In this document: piece after piece, positions 58,496 to 64,000 of the stretch
Layout: every line of letters starts with the position of its first letter
Numbering within the stretch: position 1 is the first letter of the stretch
Notes under the pieces: generated by a model
What the model was told of the DNA's origin: nothing
Database searches by the model: none
The model's input: the letters and a program-made list of their open reading frames with translations, nothing else
DNA from: Streptomyces sp. NBC_00523
GTDB taxonomy: Bacteria; Actinomycetota; Actinomycetes; Streptomycetales; Streptomycetaceae
Direction of reading: 5' to 3'
NCBI RefSeq assembly: GCF_036346615.1
Contig: NZ_CP107836.1
Location: forward strand, 2,604,001-2,668,000
DNA: 64,000 nt
Position numbers and translations under genes: made by a program

Positions 58496-60392
58496 CACCG
58501 CCGTACGCCCCCAGCCGACCGAACTCCCCGCAGCCGTCGACCGGTTCGCCGCGGCGCTGCGGGACGCGCTCGGCGAGGGCGGTGCCGATGCCGTCCCGGC
58601 CGTATCGGTCGCGCCGCTCGGCGTCCGGGACGCGTACGCGCCGACCGGCGCCCCGGCCGACAGCGCCGCCGTGCCCGTCCACCTCTACGGCCGGCAGGTG
58701 CTGATCGGCCCGTGGCCCGCCCCGGACGGGCGCCCCGGCTGCGGCACCTGCCTCGCCCGCCGCTGGCAGGGCGTGCGCTCGGTGGCCCTGCGCGAGGGCC
58801 TCGAACTGGGCAACGGCACCCGGGCGGTCGGCGACTGGCCGTACGGCACGCCCTTCGCGGTCACCGCCGTCGCCGCCCTGATGGCCGGGATCGCCGGTGC
58901 GGAGCCCGCGCCGGACCCGTACCCCCGGGTCCACCTGCTGGACCTGGACGCCATGACCGTACGCAGTCACCCCCTGGTCCCCGATCCGGAGTGCCCCGGC
59001 TGCTCCGCGCCCCGCGCCGACACCGCCGAGGCGGCGGCGGTCACCCTGCGGCCCGCTCCGCCGTACCGGCCGGGTGTCTTCCGGGTGCGGCGGGTGGAGG
59101 ACTACCGGCTGCCGGAGGACGCCTTCGTCAACCCGCACTGGGGCGCGCTCGGTTCCTCGGTGACCTGCGATGTCGCCTCGACCACCACCTCCGCCACCGT
59201 CGGCTGCTTCTCGACCCGGTCCGGGGACTACCTCCGGGAGACGTTCTGGGGCGGCCACGCGGACACGTACGCGCACAGCCGGAGCATCGGGGTCCTGGAG
59301 GCGCTGGAGCGTTACGCCGGGATGCGGGCCCGCGCCCGGACCACCCGGCTCACCGCCTCCCTGGACGAGCTGGGCCCCGACGCCGTCGACCCGCGCGAAA
59401 CCGGCCTGTACGCCGAGGAGTTCTACGCACAGAACCCCTGGGTGCGCCCCTTCGCGCCGGACCGGAAGATCCCCTGGGTGTGGGGCTGGTCGCTGCGCGA
59501 CGGCCGCCCCCGGCCGGTGCCCGAGGTCCTCGCCTACTACCACGCGCCGGGCCTGGAGGGCCGGTTCGTGCAGGAGAGCTCCAACGGGTGCGCTTCCGGA
59601 GGCAGTACGGAGGAGGCCGTCTACTTCGGGCTGATGGAGGTCATCGAACGGGACGCCTTCCTGCTCGCCTGGCACGGGCAGGTGCCGCTGCGCGAGATCA
59701 ACCCGGCGACCAGCACCAGGCCCGCCACCCGGCACATGGTCGACCGGCTGGCCATGTACGGCTACCGGGCCCGCTTCTTCGACACCCGGATCGGCTTCCC
59801 GGTCCCCGTGGTCACCGGCTGCGCCGAACGCTTCGACGGCTCCACCGGCCGGATGTGCTTCGGCGCGGGCGCCGGGCTCGACCCGGAATCCGCCCTGGAC
59901 TCCGCGCTCCGCGAGATCGCCACCGACGCGGTCAACCTCGTCGGCCGCACCCTGCGCGACGAGGAACGGCTGCGGGCCATGGCCGCCGACTTCGACCGGT
60001 TCACCACCCTGCACGACCACCCGCTGTCGTACGGGATACCCGAGATGGGGCGGCACGCCGACTTCCTGCTGCGGCAGCCCGAACCCCGCCCCCCGCTCTC
60101 CGTCGCCGACCTGGCCTGGCCGGACCCCGGGGGCGACCCGGCCGCCCCCGACCTCCGGGCGGACGTGCTGCGCGCGGTCGGCGCCGTCACCGCCGCCGGC
60201 TACGACGTGGTCGTCGTCGACCAGACCCTGCCGGAGCAGCGCGCACTCGGGCTGCACACCGTGAAGGTCCTGGTGCCGGGGCTGCTCCCCATCGACTTCG
60301 GCTGGTCCCGCCAGCGTGCCCGGCACATGCCCCGGATGCACACCGTGCTGGGCCCCGCGGGCCTCAACCCGGCCCCGCACCCGTTCCCATGA
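58485..60392 (+). CDS. YcaO cyclodehydratase of an azole RiPP pathway
   Basis: A 635-residue protein. The first 190 residues keep a partial E1-like module with a zinc tetrad (CGTC and CPGC). The YcaO domain follows: the ATP-binding Glu-rich motifs 'SIGVLEALERYAG' and 'MEVIERDAFLLAW' and the Ala/Glu helix 'ALDSALREIATDAVNLV' are visible. It ends in the Pro-rich C-terminus 'NPAPHPFP', as expected of TOMM cyclodehydratases. It converts Cys/Ser/Thr in the precursor to thiazolines/oxazolines. Start: ATG at 58485, overlapping the upstream gene by 11 bp; the end overlaps the dehydrogenase gene by 4 bp. Confidence 0.9.
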   Translation: MPADTAVRPQPTELPAAVDRFAAALRDALGEGGADAVPAVSVAPLGVRDAYAPTGAPADSAAVPVHLYGRQVLIGPWPAPDGRPGCGTCLARRWQGVRSVALREGLELGNGTRAVGDWPYGTPFAVTAVAALMAGIAGAEPAPDPYPRVHLLDLDAMTVRSHPLVPDPECPGCSAPRADTAEAAAVTLRPAPPYRPGVFRVRRVEDYRLPEDAFVNPHWGALGSSVTCDVASTTTSATVGCFSTRSGDYLRETFWGGHADTYAHSRSIGVLEALERYAGMRARARTTRLTASLDELGPDAVDPRETGLYAEEFYAQNPWVRPFAPDRKIPWVWGWSLRDGRPRPVPEVLAYYHAPGLEGRFVQESSNGCASGGSTEEAVYFGLMEVIERDAFLLAWHGQVPLREINPATSTRPATRHMVDRLAMYGYRARFFDTRIGFPVPVVTGCAERFDGSTGRMCFGAGAGLDPESALDSALREIATDAVNLVGRTLRDEERLRAMAADFDRFTTLHDHPLSYGIPEMGRHADFLLRQPEPRPPLSVADLAWPDPGGDPAAPDLRADVLRAVGAVTAAGYDVVVVDQTLPEQRALGLHTVKVLVPGLLPIDFGWSRQRARHMPRMHTVLGPAGLNPAPHPFP

Positions 60393-62059
60393 CCGTACGT
60401 CAGCCACACCGCCCATCCGAGCCCATGCGAGAGGGGGCCGCCCCCATGGGGTACGCCCACGAGTACGCCGACGCCGTCCTGCACCGCGGTCGCGTCCCGA
60501 TGGAGCCCACCGACTTCGTCCCGGACTGGCCCGACGCCCCGCGCCGGGGGAAGCTCTACCCGGGCGTGGAGCCGTACGCCCTCCCGGACGGCGACGGCCT
60601 CCCGGACGCCCCCGCCGCACGCGGTCTGCTGCCCGCCCCGGGCGGCGGCGCGGCGGCGGACGGCCCGGCCGGTTTCACCCTGCCGCTGCTGTCGGCGATG
60701 CTCAAGGACTCGTACGGGCTGACCGGCCGCCGCCTCGGCGTCCAGGCCAACAGCGACCTGTCCGGGCTGCCGCTGCACACCCACGCCAACTGGTCCCGGG
60801 GCACCGCGGGCGGCGGCGGTCTCTACCCGGTCAGCATCTACTGGGCGTCCGGCCCCTCCGGGCCGCTGGCCCCCGGCATCCACTACTACGACGTCCAGCG
60901 GCATGCCGTGCAGCGGGTGCTGACCGGTGACGTCTCGGCCCGCGTCCGCGAGGCGCTGGGGCCGGACGCGCCCGAGGGGGCCCGGGAGACGGACCAGTTC
61001 CTGATCCTCGGGGTGAAGTACTGGCAGAACGCGTTCAAGTACAACAGCTTCGCGTACCACGTGGTCTCCACCGACCTGGGCACCCTCGTGCAGACCTGGC
61101 GGATCTGGGCGGGGGCCCGGGGCCTGGTCACCTCGCCCGTCCTGTGGTTCGACGAGCCCCGGCTGAACGGTCTCCTCGGCACCGAGGGAGAGGAGGAGGG
61201 CGTCTTCGCCGTCGTCCCGCTCCGCTGGGACACCCCGACCCCGGCCCCTTCGGCGGCCCCTCGGGGTCCCGACCCGGCCGTGCGGCACCGGGACGCCGAA
61301 CGGTCCCGCATCGTCCGGACGTTCCCCACCGTCCTCGCCATGCACGCCGCGACCACCCGGGACGCGACGGAGCGCCCCGCCCCCGGCGCCCTGGCCGGCG
61401 CGGCGGCGCTGCCCACCCCGCCGGGCGGCACCCGGACCGCCCTCCCCGCCCCGGTCTTCCCCGACGTGTCCGTGCGGCGCGCTCTGCGCTCCCGGCGCAG
61501 CAGCTTCGGCCGCTTCGACGCGACACGTCCCGTCACGCCCGCCCAGCTCTCCGCCGTCCTCGCGGCCTGCGCCGGGACGTCGCTGCCCAGCGACGCGGAC
61601 CCGGACGGCACGGTGCGCCAGACCCGGATGTACGCCTTCGTCAACCATGTCGAGTCCGTCGATCCGGGCGCGTACGTGTACGACCCCGAGGCCGGGGAGC
61701 TGCGGCTCGTCGACGCGGGGCCGCAGGGGGCCTTCCTCCAGAACACCTATTTCCTCGCCAACTACAACCTGGAGCAGGCGGGGGCCGTCCTCGTGCCGGC
61801 CGTCCGCACCACTGCCGTGCTGGACGCGGTGGGGGACCGCGGTTACCGCCTGGCGGCGGGCACCGCGGGCGCCGTGGCCCAGACGTTCTACGTGGCCGCC
61901 GCCGCGCTCGGGCTCGGCGCGGGCGTCGCCCTGGGCTTCGACAACATCGCGTACGTCGAGAAGCTCGGCCTGGGCGACGGCGACGAGGCACCCCTGCTGA
62001 TCATGCCGCTCGGCAACGAGCGGCCCCGGCCCGCCGACTTCCGGCACGAGATCGCCTGA
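60389..62059 (+). CDS. SagB-type FMN azoline dehydrogenase
   Basis: A 556-residue protein with two nitroreductase-like halves (about residues 65-290 and 350-550). 'RGTAGGGGLYPVSIYW', 'FLQNTYFLANYNLEQAGAVLV' and 'GAVAQTFYVAAAALGLGAGVALGF' are typical of SagB-family dehydrogenases. It oxidises azolines to thiazoles and oxazoles using FMN. Start: ATG at 60389 overlapping the YcaO stop (ATGA); an ATG at 60447 with AGAGGGGG about 8 nt upstream is also possible. It lies 11 bp before the LanB-like gene. Confidence 0.9.
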   Translation: MTVRQPHRPSEPMREGAAPMGYAHEYADAVLHRGRVPMEPTDFVPDWPDAPRRGKLYPGVEPYALPDGDGLPDAPAARGLLPAPGGGAAADGPAGFTLPLLSAMLKDSYGLTGRRLGVQANSDLSGLPLHTHANWSRGTAGGGGLYPVSIYWASGPSGPLAPGIHYYDVQRHAVQRVLTGDVSARVREALGPDAPEGARETDQFLILGVKYWQNAFKYNSFAYHVVSTDLGTLVQTWRIWAGARGLVTSPVLWFDEPRLNGLLGTEGEEEGVFAVVPLRWDTPTPAPSAAPRGPDPAVRHRDAERSRIVRTFPTVLAMHAATTRDATERPAPGALAGAAALPTPPGGTRTALPAPVFPDVSVRRALRSRRSSFGRFDATRPVTPAQLSAVLAACAGTSLPSDADPDGTVRQTRMYAFVNHVESVDPGAYVYDPEAGELRLVDAGPQGAFLQNTYFLANYNLEQAGAVLVPAVRTTAVLDAVGDRGYRLAAGTAGAVAQTFYVAAAALGLGAGVALGFDNIAYVEKLGLGDGDEAPLLIMPLGNERPRPADFRHEIA

Positions 62060-62070
62060 CGGGAACTGCG

Positions 62071-64000
62071 ATGACACTCCTGACGTCCGACACCACCCCC
62101 CGTCCGCCCGATGTGTGGGAGCCCGGGCACCGCTTCCTGCTCCGCGCGGCCGGTCTGCCCCTGGAGACCGTCCGGGGCCTGCGCTGCCCCGGCACCGGTG
62201 ACTGGGCGGACGAGGTCCTGGAGCTGGAGGAGCGGCTGACCGCCGACGGCGCCGCGCTCAGCGACCTGCTGCACGGGCTGCTCGGCGCCGCCGACGCGGC
62301 CGGCAGCGACGCCCGCCGCCTCCTGCTCAGCCTGCGCCGCGCGGTCTTCAACAACCGCCTTCCCGCCGACCCCGGCGCCGCCGGGCGCCTGGTGACCGGG
62401 CTGTCCGCACCAGTGGGCGCACGGCTCGCCGACTGGCTGGCCCGCCGCACCCGGTACGCCGATCTCCTGGGCGGGGGGCCCGAGTTGCTGGCCCGGGAGA
62501 TGCGGGACGCGCGCCGGTCGCTGCGCGAGGCGCTGGCCGGGGAGCGGTTCCGGCTGGGGCTGCTGCTGGCCTCGCCCACGCTGGACGGCAGGCTCGACGG
62601 ATACCTCGCGGACACGAGCGCCGAGCCGGGCAAGCGGATGCGCAAGATCGAGCGTTCGGCGCTCACCTACCTCTACCGCACCGCGTGCAAGACGAGTCCC
62701 TTCAGCACGCTGACGGCCGTGGCCACGGGCACCTTCGACCCGGGCGCCCCGGACGAAGCGCCGGGCGCCCTGCGCGTCGGCGAGCAGTGGACCAGCCATG
62801 TCCGGCTCAATGTCGTCGTCCTCGGCCGGCTGGCCGACCTGATCCTCGCCGACCCGGTGCGCCGCCAGGACCTCCCCGTCGTCCTCGCCCCGGGCTGGGG
62901 ACGCGACGAGGACCGCATCCGCTACGTCCGCCAGTGGGTGACCACCGGTGACGACAGCGCGGCCGTCACCTTCGACGCCGTACGCGACCGGCTGTTCTAC
63001 CTTCGCGGCAGCGGCACCCTGGACCGGCTGCTCACCTTCTTCTCCACCCACGAGGGGCCGCGCCACCGGGACCTCGTGGACATGCTGCGCTCCGAGCGCG
63101 GCGCCGGTCCCGACGAGGCCGAGCGCTACGCGGCGGCCCTGCTCCAGCTCGGCATGGTGCAGGTGCCGGGTCTGCGCACCGATGTGCACAGCCCCGACCC
63201 GCTGCGCTCCTTCCAGCAGGCCCTGCGCGGTCTCGGGGCCCCCTGGGCGGACGCGGTGGCGGCCTCGCTCGACGGGCCGGCCGCCTGCCTCGCCGCGTAC
63301 CCGGCCGCCCCGCTCACCGAACGCCGCACCCTGCTCCGCACTCTGCGCGAGCAACTCCTCGACGTACAGCGGGAGCTGGGCGCCGGGGACGCCGCACTGC
63401 CGCAGACGCTGGTGTACGAGGACGTCAGCGCGGGCGAGGACCTGCGCGGCGGGCCCGGACCGCTGGTCGGGGCCACGGGTATGGCGCTGCGGCGGGTCGA
63501 GGGCATCCTCCCGATGTACGACATCACCCTGCCCCAGCGCATCACCCTGCGCGGCTTCTTCCTGGCCCGGCACGGAAGCGGCGGGCGCTGCGACGACCTG
63601 CTCGGTCTGGTGCACGACTTCCACGAGGACCTCTTCGACCAGTACATCTCGTTCACCTCCAAGCGCTCCGCCTTCGACGCCGAGGGGGAGTACGTCCCGG
63701 AGGAGAACTGGCTCGGCCAGAGCGCCCTGCGCTCCCTGGACTCGGCCCGCCGGCGCTTCGTCGCCGGGATGCGGGAGCAGTGGGCGGAGCACGGCGCGGC
63801 GGACGAGATCCGGATTCCCGCCTCCCTCCTCACCGAGGTGGCCGGGGAACTCGCCTCGATCACGCAGGACTTCACCCCGCAGAGCCACCACATCCAGGTC
63901 GCCGGTCCCGGGCCGGACGGGCGGCCGCTGGTGGTCCTCAACCGCTCGTACGGCGGACTCGCCTTCCCCTTCAGCCGGTTCACGCACGTCTACGACCCCG
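62071..64000 (+). CDS. LanB-type lantibiotic dehydratase, glutamylation domain (3'-truncated)
   Basis: 643 residues are visible before the window ends, with no stop. The sequence matches the N-terminal (tRNA-Glu-dependent glutamylation) domain of LanB enzymes: 'LTYLYRTACKTSPFSTLTAVATGTF', 'LYRTACKTSPFST'-type Arg/Lys motif and the late 'LPQRITLRGFFLARHG'. It activates Ser/Thr of the precursor for elimination to dehydroalanine/dehydrobutyrine; the elimination domain may be a separate downstream gene, as in goadsporin and thiopeptide clusters. Start: ATG at 62071 with GGGAA upstream. Confidence 0.9.
   Translation, partial: MTLLTSDTTPRPPDVWEPGHRFLLRAAGLPLETVRGLRCPGTGDWADEVLELEERLTADGAALSDLLHGLLGAADAAGSDARRLLLSLRRAVFNNRLPADPGAAGRLVTGLSAPVGARLADWLARRTRYADLLGGGPELLAREMRDARRSLREALAGERFRLGLLLASPTLDGRLDGYLADTSAEPGKRMRKIERSALTYLYRTACKTSPFSTLTAVATGTFDPGAPDEAPGALRVGEQWTSHVRLNVVVLGRLADLILADPVRRQDLPVVLAPGWGRDEDRIRYVRQWVTTGDDSAAVTFDAVRDRLFYLRGSGTLDRLLTFFSTHEGPRHRDLVDMLRSERGAGPDEAERYAAALLQLGMVQVPGLRTDVHSPDPLRSFQQALRGLGAPWADAVAASLDGPAACLAAYPAAPLTERRTLLRTLREQLLDVQRELGAGDAALPQTLVYEDVSAGEDLRGGPGPLVGATGMALRRVEGILPMYDITLPQRITLRGFFLARHGSGGRCDDLLGLVHDFHEDLFDQYISFTSKRSAFDAEGEYVPEENWLGQSALRSLDSARRRFVAGMREQWAEHGAADEIRIPASLLTEVAGELASITQDFTPQSHHIQVAGPGPDGRPLVVLNRSYGGLAFPFSRFTHVYDP

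Noticed and set aside
58712..60388. A 1115-residue protein running through the YcaO and dehydrogenase genes
   Set aside because: The first part is an Arg-rich shadow of the YcaO gene; the dehydrogenase begins at the ATG overlapping the YcaO stop.
1..64000. CRISPR arrays, insertion sequences, integrases or prophage genes
   Set aside because: I saw no regularly spaced repeats, transposase or integrase motifs, terminal inverted repeats or phage structural genes.

Overview
The window looks like a stretch of Streptomyces (or close relative) chromosome. GC content is very high with strong GC bias at third codon positions, starts are often GTG or TTG, and the gene families are typical of the genus: class F sortase, an LAXTG surface protein, an AA10 LPMO with DasR-type boxes, SARP and LuxR regulators, and a TTA codon in a pathway regulator. 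All gene calls come from reading the sequence; no database search was possible.

Layout. 1-9.4 kb: a 5'-truncated conserved gene, an SF1-type ATPase/helicase, a small conserved protein, a primase/polymerase-like protein that ends inside a tRNA-Lys gene, a secreted M6-type metalloprotease, a PAS-GGDEF-EAL cyclic-di-GMP enzyme, a luciferase-like oxidoreductase and an EutA-like protein. 9.8-13.9 kb: an ectoine-type ABC importer operon (ehuBCDA) and an IclR regulator. 13.9-20 kb: a second and third identical tRNA-Lys(CTT), an MFS exporter with an operator inside its promoter, a chitin/cellulose LPMO, a peptidoglycan-directed NlpC/P60-like protein and an SPFH protein. 20-32 kb: sortase F with a neighbouring membrane-anchored protein, NagD-like phosphatase, LAXTG protein, a ROK repressor facing a Gfo/Idh/MocA dehydrogenase, FAH-family hydrolase, YidC-like insertase, an SSS symporter with its DUF3311 partner, SEC-C protein and GNAT.

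32.3-51.8 kb is the most unusual part: a candidate DISARM-related anti-phage island. A forward set encodes a Vsr endonuclease, a C5-methyltransferase homologue lacking the catalytic cysteine, and an intact C5-methyltransferase. A reverse three-gene operon encodes an XRE-HTH protein fused to a GHKL ATPase plus two proteins of unknown function. A long forward operon encodes a sacsin-type GHKL ATPase fused to an SF2 helicase, a UvrD-type helicase, a DrmA-like helicase and a DrmB-like DUF1998 protein. The genes within each operon overlap mostly by 4 bp. DrmC, DrmD and DrmE homologues were not seen.

51.8-64 kb: a HAD-fold protein and a small membrane protein, then the left end of an azole/dehydroamino-acid RiPP cluster (goadsporin or thiopeptide-like). 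It has a TTA-containing LuxR-type regulator, a 31-residue small ORF, a SARP/NB-ARC activator, an RRE/E1-like partner protein, a YcaO cyclodehydratase, a SagB-type dehydrogenase and a LanB-type dehydratase running off the window.
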